Below are positions 34,980 through 44,573 of a stretch of 51,129 bases of DNA, one piece after another; the first letter of the stretch is position 1, and every line of letters starts with the position of its first letter. The position numbers and the translations under genes were made by a program. The stretch comes from Promethearchaeota archaeon (GTDB lineage Archaea > Asgardarchaeota > Lokiarchaeia > Sigyniarchaeales > SOKP01): the NCBI GenBank assembly GCA_019894855.1, contig JAGXNS010000006.1:1-51129 (forward strand). Direction: 5' to 3'. Below the pieces are notes generated by a model, which was not told the DNA's origin, ran no database searches, and saw nothing but the letters and a program-made list of their open reading frames with translations.

Positions 34980-35492
34980 TTATTTCTCTTTCCAAACGCA
35001 CGAACAGCCACTACAAATGTATTTCTTTCCATAAATCCTCGGATAGTCGCAGATGATATCATTTTTATCAATTAATTCGTGTATTTTATACCAATTTGCA
35101 TCGTCGCATATTGGACACAACCGACGACCTGAAGGTTTTGGAATTGTTAAAATTTCTTCGGATCGGCCAAAAAGACCTTCATTTTTTATAGAATTAAGTA
35201 GTGTATTTTTCTTAATGAATGTTACCTTCGGAGCTTCAGAGGATTCAGCTTCTGAAGACTTGTGAGGTGTTTCTATAATTTCTGTTCTAAATTTTTTTGT
35301 TTCGAGAGTTTTTAGGTAACTTGAAACTATCGGACTAATTTCACTCTTTTTTGGTAATCTTTCATACTCGCTAATAAAATTGTCTATAAAAAGTTCAACA
35401 TAATCTTTTTCAATGCTTAAACCTTTTTCTTCAACTTCTTTAATAATATCTCCAATGATATAATCCTTTAAAATTGGATCTTCCATAATCAT
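34980..35492 (-). CDS. Hypothetical protein with C-terminal zinc finger
   Basis: A 170-residue protein I do not recognise. The N-terminal 60 residues are helical and acidic, a Ser/Glu-rich linker follows (about 80-95), and the C-terminal 45 residues form a likely treble-clef or ribbon (CPIC at about 125, then CSGCSC at about 161). Such layouts suggest protein-protein or nucleic-acid contact. It is divergent from the signal peptidase gene. The start is ATG 35492, or ATG two codons later. Confidence 0.65.
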   Translation of the reverse strand: MIMEDPILKDYIIGDIIKEVEEKGLSIEKDYVELFIDNFISEYERLPKKSEISPIVSSYLKTLETKKFRTEIIETPHKSSEAESSEAPKVTFIKKNTLLNSIKNEGLFGRSEEILTIPKPSGRRLCPICDDANWYKIHELIDKNDIICDYPRIYGKKYICSGCSCVWKEK

Positions 35493-35739
35493 TTACGAAC
35501 ACCTCACCCTGATGACATCACAATAAATATGACGAACTCATGAAATCAGTAATTCTAGATTAAGATTTTATGATTTAAAATACTATCTCAAAAGGGACTG
35601 GCATTTAAATATCTCAACTGTAGACACCTTCTTTTATCAGAATATGCCAAATCTTTGATGGATTTAGAACAAAATTTATATTAACATCTTTATTTAATTA
35701 GACAAGGAAAAGTGGAAATGTCAAAAATATAAAAAAAAA
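35493..35739. promoter_or_regulatory. Divergent promoter region before signal peptidase
   Basis: A 247-bp spacer. AAATTTATATTAACATC at about 35676-35692 includes a TATA-box-like TTTATATTA some 60 bp ahead of the signal peptidase ATG. No other element is recognised. Confidence 0.35.
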
Positions 35740-36369
35740 ATGAAGAACACCACAGAGAAAGAAAAAAAGCCCGTTTCTCGTAAAAAGATTATAATAGCTG
35801 TTGTAATGATTAGCATTGCGTTCTTTGGATCTTTCCTAGTATATTTTATCCTTCAAGTTTCATTCAACACAGAAACCCCTATAGTAGTCGTAGTCAGTGG
35901 CTCAATGGAACCTCAAATACATAAAGGTGACTTGCTGTTTGTAATGGGACGCGAACCAGAAAATATAAGAAACGGCACAATCATAGATAAAGATGGAGAT
36001 ATAATTGTATTCAACGCTCAGGGATTGTGGCCCTCAGCTCCCATCGAACCTATAGTTCATCGTGTGATCAATAAGTACCAAATTGGCGACACATGGTATT
36101 TTAGAACTAAAGGTGACGCGAATTCTATTCTTGACGCAGCCCCAGTTCCAGAAGATCGTGTTATCGGTGTTGTAGTCGGTGGTATTCCCTACATAGGTTG
36201 GGTAAAAATATTCCTAACAGATTCTGGCTTATTAATCCCTTTATTAATCGTTATATCGGCGCTTCTTATTATCAGTATAGTGAGAGATATATATAAAGGC
36301 GATGACGATGACGATGCTCAAGATGAAAAAAATAAAGATGAGCAAGAAAATACTGAAGAAGAGCGTTAA
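35740..36369 (+). CDS. Signal peptidase I, archaeal/ER type (S26B)
   Basis: A 209-residue membrane protease that cleaves secretory signal peptides. Residues 15-39 are the N-terminal anchor. Ser55 in VSGSMEP is the nucleophile, and His107 in IVHRVI takes the place of the bacterial lysine, as in Sec11. TKGDAN (Asp126) and the following Asp132 are the acidic partners. A second helix (about 161-178) and a very acidic tail (GDDDDDAQDEKN...) end the protein. It presumably processes exported proteins such as the M28 peptidase and beta-helix protein. Confidence 0.93.
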   Translation: MKNTTEKEKKPVSRKKIIIAVVMISIAFFGSFLVYFILQVSFNTETPIVVVVSGSMEPQIHKGDLLFVMGREPENIRNGTIIDKDGDIIVFNAQGLWPSAPIEPIVHRVINKYQIGDTWYFRTKGDANSILDAAPVPEDRVIGVVVGGIPYIGWVKIFLTDSGLLIPLLIVISALLIISIVRDIYKGDDDDDAQDEKNKDEQENTEEER

Positions 36370-36525
36370 TAAATAAGGAAAGTAAAAAAGACACTCTGAT
36401 TTTTAACAAGGAATTATTAATATCTTTAAACCGAAATCTCAAATTTCTGTTTTATAAATTAAACTTTAATATTGATGCAAAGTTTATAGTAATCAACAAT
36501 AAAATATTGATATTGGATGATATAA

Positions 36526-36750
36526 ATGGCATGGACACCACCTACGAAATTTACGGTATTTTTCAGCTTTTTACTTTTAGCCGGAGGATTGTTCATATTA
36601 ATTGAACTCTTCTTTTCGCTTACTGGCATTCTACCCGTGTTAGCTTTAGGAACTTTCAGTTCCACAGAAACATGGGGTATCATTGGAATGGGATTAGTTT
36701 TTCTAGCTTGGTTTTTTATGTTTTTAGGAGTAAGAGTGAAAGGTTTATAA
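36526..36750 (+). CDS. Small two-helix membrane protein
   Basis: A 74-residue protein with two clear transmembrane segments (about 8-30 and 50-68), a short PxxK N-terminus and a basic end (RVKGL). There is no known motif. It follows the signal peptidase gene by 156 bp on the same strand and starts with ATG 36526 after an AT-rich spacer. Composition and clean helices support a real gene; the function is unknown. Confidence 0.7.
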   Translation: MAWTPPTKFTVFFSFLLLAGGLFILIELFFSLTGILPVLALGTFSSTETWGIIGMGLVFLAWFFMFLGVRVKGL

Positions 36751-37034
36751 TTAAAATCAACTTTTTTTTTAAAAAAAATTCTTTATTAACCAATGTTAGG
36801 GTTCAGCACTGGTCGTAATATTAAGACTCTGAGAATACAGTTGTTAGACGTAAGGTTGGAGATGTTATTATTCAAATGAATATATATTAATAAGATAATA
36901 AGATTTTTATGAAAAAAAATATTTTAAAAGGATATAATAAAAATTCGTAATAAAAACTTACGAGAGAACATTAATACAGTATACAAAAAATACAAAATTA
37001 AAACAATACAAAATAAAACATAGAGGTAAATAAT
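36751..37034. promoter_or_regulatory. Upstream region of the alba gene
   Basis: A 284-bp spacer. The first half (about 36797-36870) is more GC-balanced than the rest and has no open frame of note. The second half has several A/T-only elements, including TATTTTAAAAGGATATAATA at about 36921-36940, which could act as BRE/TATA. The Alba start is preceded by AGAGGT at 37021-37026, a good ribosome-binding site. Confidence 0.35.
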
Positions 37035-37349
37035 ATGCCAGAAGAAACAGATAAGCCAAAAGATAAACATCGGTCAAAAGAAGTAAATAGTGTTTTTGTC
37101 GGACGACGCCCTACCATGAATTATGTAATGGCTACAATGATGATCCTTAATACGGGTGAAGATTGTACCGTTAAGGCCAGAGGTAGAGCTATTTCCCACG
37201 CAGTTGACGTGTGTGAAATTTTAAGGAACCGATTCTTAAAGGGAACTGAATACAAAGACATCAGGCTCTCCACAGAACAATTAGAAGGAGAGAATGGACA
37301 ATCAAACAATGTTTCTAGCATTGAAATTGTACTTGCTCCACCAAAATAA
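37035..37349 (+). CDS. albA: Alba DNA/RNA-binding chromatin protein
   Basis: A 104-residue Alba protein, an abundant dimeric archaeal DNA/RNA binder. NSVFVGRRPTMNYVMATM and VKARGRAISHAVDVCEILRNRF match Sulfolobus Alba closely, with SSIEIVLAPPK as the last strand. The Sulfolobus Lys16-Lys17 pair (GKKP), where Lys16 is acetylated, reads GRRP here, so charge is kept but acetylation is not possible. A 13-residue charged N-terminal tail precedes the core. It is followed by a T-run terminator and then by a histone-fold gene. Confidence 0.95.
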   Translation: MPEETDKPKDKHRSKEVNSVFVGRRPTMNYVMATMMILNTGEDCTVKARGRAISHAVDVCEILRNRFLKGTEYKDIRLSTEQLEGENGQSNNVSSIEIVLAPPK

Positions 37350-37680
37350 ATAGTGGTTTTATAATCTAAACTCACTTCGCTAAAACAAAAAAATCTCTCT
37401 TTTTTTTATTTATTTTACATTAAATTTTTCATGTCATAATTTAATTGGTTAAAGTCATTGAATCTTATCGTCCAATAGTAATTTTAGAATATAATATAAA
37501 CTCTTGTTTTATGATTTAATGAGGTCAAAGGATAGTAGAATTTGTAGAATTATTAAGGAATGTCAAAACATTTAAAAACTTAAATGTAAATACTTTATAT
37601 TAATAAAAAATCAATTTAAATCCGATTTTTTAGGACTTTACTAAAATTTAATCAAAGTATAAGAAGAGGAAGAAAAAATA
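37350..37680. other. 331-bp spacer between alba and histone genes
   Basis: It contains the T-run terminator of alba near 37400, then AT-rich DNA. A TATA-like TTTAAAAACTT (about 37571-37581) and ACTTTATATTAATAA (about 37592-37606) are promoter candidates for the downstream gene. GAAGAGGAAG at 37664-37673 is its ribosome-binding site. No open frame or RNA gene is recognised. Confidence 0.45.
37396..37407 (+). terminator. Oligo-T terminator after alba
   Basis: A run of eight T preceded by CTC TCT, 50 bp after the alba stop, and followed by more T-rich sequence, the usual archaeal intrinsic termination pattern for a strongly expressed gene. Confidence 0.5.
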
Positions 37681-37869
37681 ATGGGAAAGGTTGACACTTT
37701 ATTTGTAAAATCTAAAGTTCGAGAGCACATAAAAGCCAATAACCTCAATACATCCTCGGGTGTGCTTGATGGTGATACGCTGAATAAGTTGATAATTGCG
37801 ATTCTTGATAATGCCTGTAGACGCTCTAAAGCCAACGGTCGTAAAACCGTAAAAGCGCGAGATTTGTAA
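37681..37869 (+). CDS. Minimal histone-fold protein (62 residues)
   Basis: A 62-residue protein that covers one histone fold. It has VKSKVREHIK (helix 1), DGDTLNKLIIAILDNACRRSKANGRK (long central helix) and ends TVKARDL, the loop-2 signature seen as GRKTIKAEDI in archaeal HMf histones. It stops right after this motif, so the third helix is almost absent, which matches the short prokaryotic histone group described as face-to-face histones rather than HMf-type nucleosomal ones. Placement beside alba points to chromatin, but DNA binding mode cannot be judged here. Confidence 0.8.
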   Translation: MGKVDTLFVKSKVREHIKANNLNTSSGVLDGDTLNKLIIAILDNACRRSKANGRKTVKARDL

Positions 37870-37947
37870 GCGAACTTATAATATAAACTATCTATCTTTT
37901 TTTTATTATTATTTATCGAATTTTCTTGAACTAAAAATAGGATTCTA

Positions 37948-40050
37948 TTAGTTCAGTAATGTTTCTATCGCTATTTTCTCCTGTTTGAATATTGCCGTGC
38001 TTATTCCTGTGGTATGATCTTTACTTACGATTATTTTATGCGTATTAATATCTGCCGGAATAGATGTGTGAGTAATCAAGAAAATCTGTGTAAAGGTTTT
38101 TGATTTTATCAGATGCTTGAGTATTCGTTCTCTTCGAGTTTCATCAAGTGCTGCTAACGGCTCATCTAAAAGAAGTATATCAATTTTAGGATTTTTTTTA
38201 GGCGAATTTTTTATGGGGCGTATTTTACTCATTAATTCGGAAATAGCTAATCGTAAGGCAATTCCCAAAGCAGTTTTATCTCCTCCAGAAAGAACTTCTA
38301 TTGACTCAAGAACACCGTTGAAATTATCCCTGATTTTTAGCGACAACCCTGTCTTTTTTGTTCCAGACAAGTCAATAGTTAAATCGCTATATTGACCTGA
38401 AGTAAAATCTTTAATATATCTGTTAGTTGTTAATGCGATATTTTTGACTAACCGCTTTACAACCATATATTCGGTGACAAACCTCCTAACTAATTCTTTA
38501 GCTTTACTGATGTGATCAATATCAATTTCGAATTCTCCGATTTCTTTCTCCAATTTCTTCATTTGGTTAACCTCACTGCGCAAATCTACAATTCTATTAA
38601 AATTTCCTTCGATTTTCTTTTGATTTTCTTTTGATTCTTTAATAATGGCAGTTAATTCCATACTGAGTTTTTTCTTCTCAATTGAAAGCATTTTTATGTT
38701 GGCAGGATTTATATTGGCAAATTTAGATTTGTGTTCTGCTAGAAAAGCAGTGGTTTCTTCCTTAGCCTTATCAAAATCCAATGTTTTTTTTTGGTAATTC
38801 TGATAATCGTTCCTTAATCCTTGAATTACAGTAATCTGTTTTTTAACGTAATCAAGTTTATTTTGTTTTCCATTTATATCTAAATCCAGATTTTCAATAA
38901 TTTTCGAAATGGATTTAACTTTTTCTTGACTTATCTCAATTTCCTTGTTAAATTTATCCACCATTTCGTTATAATGTTCTTTAGTAAGCTCATTTTGGCA
39001 AGTAGGGCATTGTGCTACTTCTGCATTATTCTCGTTCGTAGTAAACAGTAAGCTATCTTCCATTTTCTTTATTTTTTTTTTACTATCATCAATTCTTCCT
39101 TTGGTTTTCCCTAAACCTTTATAGGTTGCTTCTCTTCTTTTATCCAAAGTTTCTCTTAATGTTTTGATATCGTTTTCTTCATTAATTAAAAGCGATATTT
39201 TCTCATTAATGTTAGATAAGGGTTCAAAGTCTTTGATATTTAACTTTGTATTTTTGATTTTTCGTTGAAAATCGTTTTTGTAAGCGAGTGAATTTTCTTC
39301 AAGTATTTTTTGCTGGTCATAAAGACCTCCTAACTTAGAAATCAAGTCATCTGATGGAAAATCAGAAATTTGTTGTTCGTGTTCTTTTTGTGCCCTAATA
39401 TTATCAGTGAGTTTTTTTTCCAATTCTACATTTTCGAACTCTACGTCAGTGATATCCTTTTCGATCCGGTCTATTGGAACTCTTTTCCTTTCCAAATTTT
39501 CTTTATTAAATTTAGCATTTTTGGATTCTCTATCAAGGAAAGCGAGCGCATCATCGATTATATTGAGTCTGAAAAGATTAATTATCATTTCTCTTAGGTC
39601 AGCACCTTTTTTGTTTGCTAACTCTTCCACCTCTCCTTGTCTTACGAAGACTGTGTTTAAAGCTTGCTCTGTAGAAATTTCGAAAAAGTTTTCAATATTA
39701 AAGGTCTTAATTTCACGATAAGAAGTTTTAACCCATTCAAACAATTTCGTAGTCGTGGCTCCAGTTCTACGCCATTTACGATAAATATTATATTTTATGT
39801 TATCAATAGTAAAATAAATAGTTAGTTCGGCTTTATCTTCTCCATATGTGATAAATGAAGCTGCATTTCTTCCGCGAAATATTTTAGATCCGAAAAAAGC
39901 GAACAAAACCCCTTCTAAAATAGTAGATTTACCGTATGAGTTCTTTCCACTAATTAATATTAATCCTTTTGGAAATTCTTTCAACTTTTTTGGAAGAGTT
40001 AATTGCTTATATCCCATAAAGTTTTTAAAAATGAGCTTCGTAATATGCAT
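37948..40050 (-). CDS. rad50: Rad50 ATPase, short form
   Basis: SMC-like ATPase of the Mre11-Rad50 double-strand-break repair complex, 700 residues, clearly shorter than the about 880 of Pyrococcus Rad50. Walker A is GKNSYGKST (35-43). Q-loop FVRQGEVEE at about 135 and the zinc hook CPTC (C348, C351) sit at the tip of two reduced coiled-coil arms. The ABC signature LSGGDKTALGIALRLA and Walker B DILLLDEPLAALD are near the C-terminus. It is the last gene of herA-nurA-mre11-rad50, starting 2 nt after the mre11 stop. Confidence 0.95.
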   Translation of the reverse strand: MHITKLIFKNFMGYKQLTLPKKLKEFPKGLILISGKNSYGKSTILEGVLFAFFGSKIFRGRNAASFITYGEDKAELTIYFTIDNIKYNIYRKWRRTGATTTKLFEWVKTSYREIKTFNIENFFEISTEQALNTVFVRQGEVEELANKKGADLREMIINLFRLNIIDDALAFLDRESKNAKFNKENLERKRVPIDRIEKDITDVEFENVELEKKLTDNIRAQKEHEQQISDFPSDDLISKLGGLYDQQKILEENSLAYKNDFQRKIKNTKLNIKDFEPLSNINEKISLLINEENDIKTLRETLDKRREATYKGLGKTKGRIDDSKKKIKKMEDSLLFTTNENNAEVAQCPTCQNELTKEHYNEMVDKFNKEIEISQEKVKSISKIIENLDLDINGKQNKLDYVKKQITVIQGLRNDYQNYQKKTLDFDKAKEETTAFLAEHKSKFANINPANIKMLSIEKKKLSMELTAIIKESKENQKKIEGNFNRIVDLRSEVNQMKKLEKEIGEFEIDIDHISKAKELVRRFVTEYMVVKRLVKNIALTTNRYIKDFTSGQYSDLTIDLSGTKKTGLSLKIRDNFNGVLESIEVLSGGDKTALGIALRLAISELMSKIRPIKNSPKKNPKIDILLLDEPLAALDETRRERILKHLIKSKTFTQIFLITHTSIPADINTHKIIVSKDHTTGISTAIFKQEKIAIETLLN

Positions 40051-40052
40051 TT

Positions 40053-41363
40053 TTATACCTCTTTCTCCTTTTCCATGTATTTTAATGCATTTTTAAGAGC
40101 TCTCATCCCCAATTGGCTAAGTTTATCTACATTGAAATGGGATTTATCTTCAGTTAACTTCTCTGAAACAAAAGATTTAAATTCTTCATCCGGATGTTCT
40201 AATATATAGTCTTGAATTATACCAGCACTTATATCATCTTCAAAAGTTTCAGACATATCAACAATCTTCCAAATTATCTGCAAGATATTGAATTTATCAG
40301 GTTGAGAAAAGCAATCTCTCCGTATTCGTGACATCATTTCATTTATTTGCCAATTTCTTTCTATCGTTACTTCTCCAGTAAAATTGAATTTTAATCTCGC
40401 CGCAATTTTTGGGTTAAAACCTTCATCTGAGATAAATAACTTCAGTTCATTGTTGATTAGGTGTTCTAAATCGGATGGGGATTGATCCGGATTGGCTATT
40501 ATTTGTAAGATTTTAAAGGATCTTTGTAACAATTTATTTGTAAAGACTCGCTCTACATTTAACAATTTAGTGTCGTTATTTATGTCTACTATTAAATAAC
40601 CTTGGTTTTCATTAATTTCTTTAAAATTCATTGGAAGCAAGCTTCCTGAGTAATAATGATTTTTTGATAATTTTTTTAATCCATGTTCGTGCCCTAAAGC
40701 GACATAATCGTAATCAAAATCATTAGAATTAATCTTCCGATGTAAAGTATTATCACCAGCAGAACCATGCGCAACTGCAATATTAATATTTCCATCGTTT
40801 TCAATAGGATGTTGATTTTCTATCCAATTATCGTAAGCCGTTTCATATACTTCATAATCTTGAAATTCAAAATATGGAAATAAATAGAAGCGCACATTTT
40901 TTGCTGGAAAATCCAACTTCAATGGTTCGTTATTTTTTATCGCTGTCAATAGGTCTCTTTGTTTATAATAGTGAAGATTTGAATATCTTTCGACTTGAAT
41001 GTGTGATTCAAATGGTGTATATTCATATCCTCTGAAGATCCCATGATTTCCTTCGACATAAATGAAAGGAATTTGATTGCTTGTATTATTAAAGAAGATA
41101 TCTAAACCTTTTTTAAATGCTCTCCTCGCAGGTTCTGGTGGAGGATACGAGCTGTATTTAGAAGGATGGTGAAACATATCGCCACAATGAACAACAAAAT
41201 CTAAATTCTTGATTAGGGAGATATCTGTCATGACTTTTAAAAATAAATCGTAGATCTCTTGTTCATAAGGTTTTGAGTAGTTTTGAATAGCCCACTTGTT
41301 TATAACGCCTCTTCTCGTTCGATAACCTAAATGAGAATCTGATATTTGTACAATTTTTACCAT
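40053..41363 (-). CDS. mre11: Mre11 nuclease
   Basis: Manganese-dependent calcineurin-fold nuclease, 436 residues. Metal ligands are Asp9 and His11 in SDSHLGY, Asp62 in HCGDMFH, and Asn106/His107 in EGNHG; VAHGSAG and ALGHEHG give the remaining histidines. It partners Rad50 to trim broken DNA ends for homologous recombination. The C-terminal region (about 330-436) should carry the capping and Rad50-binding helices. Tight spacing with rad50 indicates co-translation. Confidence 0.95.
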   Translation of the reverse strand: MVKIVQISDSHLGYRTRRGVINKWAIQNYSKPYEQEIYDLFLKVMTDISLIKNLDFVVHCGDMFHHPSKYSSYPPPEPARRAFKKGLDIFFNNTSNQIPFIYVEGNHGIFRGYEYTPFESHIQVERYSNLHYYKQRDLLTAIKNNEPLKLDFPAKNVRFYLFPYFEFQDYEVYETAYDNWIENQHPIENDGNINIAVAHGSAGDNTLHRKINSNDFDYDYVALGHEHGLKKLSKNHYYSGSLLPMNFKEINENQGYLIVDINNDTKLLNVERVFTNKLLQRSFKILQIIANPDQSPSDLEHLINNELKLFISDEGFNPKIAARLKFNFTGEVTIERNWQINEMMSRIRRDCFSQPDKFNILQIIWKIVDMSETFEDDISAGIIQDYILEHPDEEFKSFVSEKLTEDKSHFNVDKLSQLGMRALKNALKYMEKEKEV

Positions 41364-41403
41364 ATGCAGTCCTTATCTTTTTTTCATGAAAAATAAATAC
41401 ACA

Positions 41404-42585
41404 TTATACCCCTAATACTTTATGTCTCCATTTTTGAGCATATTTTTTTGTGTTTTTATTATATTGTAATTCTAAGAAAGCAGCTTCTAACTTATTAAAT
41501 TCCGATGCTAATAAAGTACTTGCTTCATGAGCTCCTACTAGACAAAGGGGATAACCACGTGGGGAAAATGGAATCAGATTTTTAATTACATATAAAGCAT
41601 CCTTCGTGTCTAAATCGTCGCAAATATCAAACCTCAAAGCAGAGCTATCTTTTTGCAGTCTCGTTATGTACGCTCTACTTTTTGTGTACATTGAAAGATC
41701 TGGCATATCCACAAGAAAATTCTTGTTTTCATATATTTCTGACCAAATTGGTAGCAAAAAGTTACCCTGAGCATCTCTTAACCGGCAAGTCTTTGAGAAG
41801 CTATAGTATTTTATCTTATATAATTGAATAAATCTGTAAAAAAATTCAGTAAAAGCGGTTGGAGGAAAAATATGTTGGCGAAACATTTGAATTCCATCTC
41901 CAAGGAAGACTACATTTTCATTTTTGCCCCAGTTGCTTATTTCCTTAATTCTGATTAGTGTTTTTAGTATCTCATCAGCTGTTCTTATTCTATCTACAAC
42001 ATGTCCTAATGTTGGATAATAGAAAGCGTGAGAGGTGATGTGATCATCTATTTTTTTTTTATAAGTTGATTCGAACCATTCTTCAAGTTTATCAACTTTA
42101 TCTTTTAAACTTCCCACATAGAACTCTCGTTTAATGGTTTTTACAAAATTTTCGATTACCGTTTTGTAAATAATAAGTTTATGCTCATTATCTTCGATAT
42201 ATGTGGTAATAGGTTTGTACATTATTTTTTCTTTTTGATATTCTCCATTCTTAAAAGTGAGATGACATTCTCCAAATTTAAATGATGCAAGTTTTGCATA
42301 AGTTCCACTAAAAGTATTTGAGCTCTCATCAAAACCTATAATTTCGTAATCATCGCGTACATAATTCATAGACTCCTTCCCAACTGCGAGATGTGGCATT
42401 TCACTAAAGAGTAAATTAGTGTTTTTTAAACTTTCATCATTGTCAAATTTATCAGTCTCGAGCTCGATTTTCTCTTCTTCAGTCCACTTAGCTCTTCTTT
42501 CCTGAATATATTCTTTGAATTTTTGAACATCTTCGTCAATAGATATTTCAGGTCTTTTTTCAAATGACTTCTCTAATGAGATCAA
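41404..42585 (-). CDS. nurA: NurA 5'-3' nuclease
   Basis: NurA-domain nuclease, 393 residues. The first catalytic Asp lies in IIGFDESSNTF (about 83-93), the second in VVFLGDGIQMF (about 224-234), and the late motif GYPLCLVGAHEAS (about 347-359) ends the RNase H-like core. NurA works with HerA and Mre11-Rad50 to make the 3' overhang for RadA loading. Its operon position between herA and mre11 confirms the call. The N-terminal 60 residues are charged and helical. Confidence 0.88.
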   Translation of the reverse strand: MISLEKSFEKRPEISIDEDVQKFKEYIQERRAKWTEEEKIELETDKFDNDESLKNTNLLFSEMPHLAVGKESMNYVRDDYEIIGFDESSNTFSGTYAKLASFKFGECHLTFKNGEYQKEKIMYKPITTYIEDNEHKLIIYKTVIENFVKTIKREFYVGSLKDKVDKLEEWFESTYKKKIDDHITSHAFYYPTLGHVVDRIRTADEILKTLIRIKEISNWGKNENVVFLGDGIQMFRQHIFPPTAFTEFFYRFIQLYKIKYYSFSKTCRLRDAQGNFLLPIWSEIYENKNFLVDMPDLSMYTKSRAYITRLQKDSSALRFDICDDLDTKDALYVIKNLIPFSPRGYPLCLVGAHEASTLLASEFNKLEAAFLELQYNKNTKKYAQKWRHKVLGV

Positions 42586-42637
42586 TTCGAAATTAAAAGA
42601 AATTTTTTATCACCTTAGTTTTTTTTATCTCTTATAT

Positions 42638-44380
42638 TTATGGAAGCGAAGTAGGTGGGGGGGCTAAAGACGCGACTTTTTTTGCAAAATTTTCATAAAA
42701 TCTTTTAGAGTGTTGTTCAAAGTATTCATCATACAGAGGTATTTTTAATTTTTGAAAATTGGTAAGCCATATTCCCGAAATTAACGCTATCCCCCTAGTC
42801 CCTGTTAATGATTCTAAATCGCTACGTTTAATGCCTCCTCCTAGCATTTGGCCTGCAACAGCTTTTTCTTTTTCTGATCTTAAGGGTAAGTTAATAACGG
42901 TATTCATATTAGATAAAATGCTCTCATCTATGGGTGAATATTGCTGTGAAATCACTTCTAATCCTAGATTGAATTTTCTTCCTTGGCGCGAAATATCTTT
43001 AAAGACATTATTATGTCTCATCATTTCAGGTCGTAAAATACTTGGAGCTTCTTCGATTGTAAAGATAATAATTGGTAATTCTGATGGATCTTTAACGGTA
43101 GTTCCGGTTTTAATATAAATATTTTTCAAATTAGCTTTATAGTTTTCATAAAAGTTTCGAGGTAAATTCTGGATTAATTTTTTCTCAAGAGTAACCATAT
43201 CCGAAGATGATTTTAGCGATTTACGAATATCAAACAATGTTCTAGCCAAGATGCTATTAAAAAGGAATTGTTCTAAATCGGATATCATGGACGCATTGAA
43301 AATAATTACATTCCCTTTTTCCAACTTTAGCACGATTTCAGAAAGTTTGCTTGCGGCATTAGATTGAAACATATCAGAATACTCCAACCAGTGCATTCTT
43401 CGTCGTATCGCAGCCATAGTTTTTTCGTCATGCCCTCCGGGAGGACGATAGCCATCAGTTAGTAAATTTTCGATATAATTTTCTTGATCACTTCTATATG
43501 CTGAATAAATAGCTCCAGCTTGAAGATCATTAAAAGAACCCGTTGCAAAAAGGTCTTCTGGTGTTATCTCTTGATAATTTACTAGACAAGGAGTTGATAG
43601 GCTCTTTAATTCTGTTGGTGGTATCCCTTTATTAGGATAGAGGTAAAACCATGAACCAAATAGATCTTTGTTGTACCCTGATGTTTTACATATATCGTTA
43701 ACTCCATATTTAATACATCCCAAGGCATACTCATCATGCATATCAATAGCAAGCATGGAGATTTTAGTCCCTTTCTCTCCGAGAATTATCTGAGCGTTAT
43801 GTTGTAACAAACCGTCTATAAAAACTTGGTTTAAATTTGATTTCCCCATACCTGTAGCACCTGCAATAAAAAAGTGGTACATTAGATATTTAAAGGGAAA
43901 ATATACCTCTACTTTTTTCTCAGAAGCTAAATTACCCATAAAGAGTCCATTAGGAGGGAAAATATATCTCAAATCTTCATGGATGTTGGTTTGATCCTCT
44001 GAAATTTTCATTAAATGAGGTTGAAGTGTTTTATTTTCCATCAAATCTTCTATTAAAAAGAATACGTTGGTTACATAGTCCTTTACTTCTTTTGTAATCT
44101 TATCTTTTTCTATGCAGAGGATAGGTCGGCCTTGAATAACATACTGTAGTTCAGATTCTAATTCTGCCTTGATGTAATCTGTTATTTGAACGTTTCTTAA
44201 TTTCTGGCGTGTAAATATGTAGTCTGATATTGTTTGTTCGCTAAGGACCTGAACTATTATAGTATATAACTTATTCTTTTTATGATCTTCAGCAGACAAT
44301 TTTAAAAAACCATGAAGATGGACATAGTTCTTGTAAAAAATTTCAATTGTACTTTCAACAGAATTTATTCTAATAATCAT
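42638..44380 (-). CDS. herA: HerA hexameric DNA translocase/helicase
   Basis: A 580-residue FtsK/HerA-family motor. An N-terminal HAS-barrel-like region precedes Walker A GATGMGKSN at 174-182; LAIDMHDEY supplies a HerA-specific acidic patch, IIIFTIEEAP the Walker B with catalytic Glu, and ISRQGRKFNLGLEVISQQ sensor and arginine-finger region. It pumps DNA into the NurA nuclease during end resection. It is the first gene of the operon, 52 bp ahead of nurA. Confidence 0.94.
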   Translation of the reverse strand: MIIRINSVESTIEIFYKNYVHLHGFLKLSAEDHKKNKLYTIIVQVLSEQTISDYIFTRQKLRNVQITDYIKAELESELQYVIQGRPILCIEKDKITKEVKDYVTNVFFLIEDLMENKTLQPHLMKISEDQTNIHEDLRYIFPPNGLFMGNLASEKKVEVYFPFKYLMYHFFIAGATGMGKSNLNQVFIDGLLQHNAQIILGEKGTKISMLAIDMHDEYALGCIKYGVNDICKTSGYNKDLFGSWFYLYPNKGIPPTELKSLSTPCLVNYQEITPEDLFATGSFNDLQAGAIYSAYRSDQENYIENLLTDGYRPPGGHDEKTMAAIRRRMHWLEYSDMFQSNAASKLSEIVLKLEKGNVIIFNASMISDLEQFLFNSILARTLFDIRKSLKSSSDMVTLEKKLIQNLPRNFYENYKANLKNIYIKTGTTVKDPSELPIIIFTIEEAPSILRPEMMRHNNVFKDISRQGRKFNLGLEVISQQYSPIDESILSNMNTVINLPLRSEKEKAVAGQMLGGGIKRSDLESLTGTRGIALISGIWLTNFQKLKIPLYDEYFEQHSKRFYENFAKKVASLAPPPTSLP

Positions 44381-44573
44381 GATATTTGGCTCTTTTTTCA
44401 GTGATCACTACTTTATTTTATAGCTAAAAGATTTTTTGTTCTTTTAAAGTTAATAGTTTTTACATTTTATAAATCTCATGGACTTTAGAAATTTAATAGT
44501 TTTTAAAATAACTATTATGAGACTAATATAAAGAAAAAAAACGATAGGTTATGATTTCACTTAGTTCTGTCGA

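Noticed and set aside
36797-36870. Possible C/D-box or other small RNA in the more GC-balanced part of the alba upstream region
   Set aside because: A CTGA box is present but no matching C box or stable fold could be identified by eye.
39370-40209. Several 68-104 codon plus-strand frames opposite rad50 and mre11
   Set aside because: They are serine/phenylalanine-rich mirror images of well-supported minus-strand genes and have no recognisable domain.
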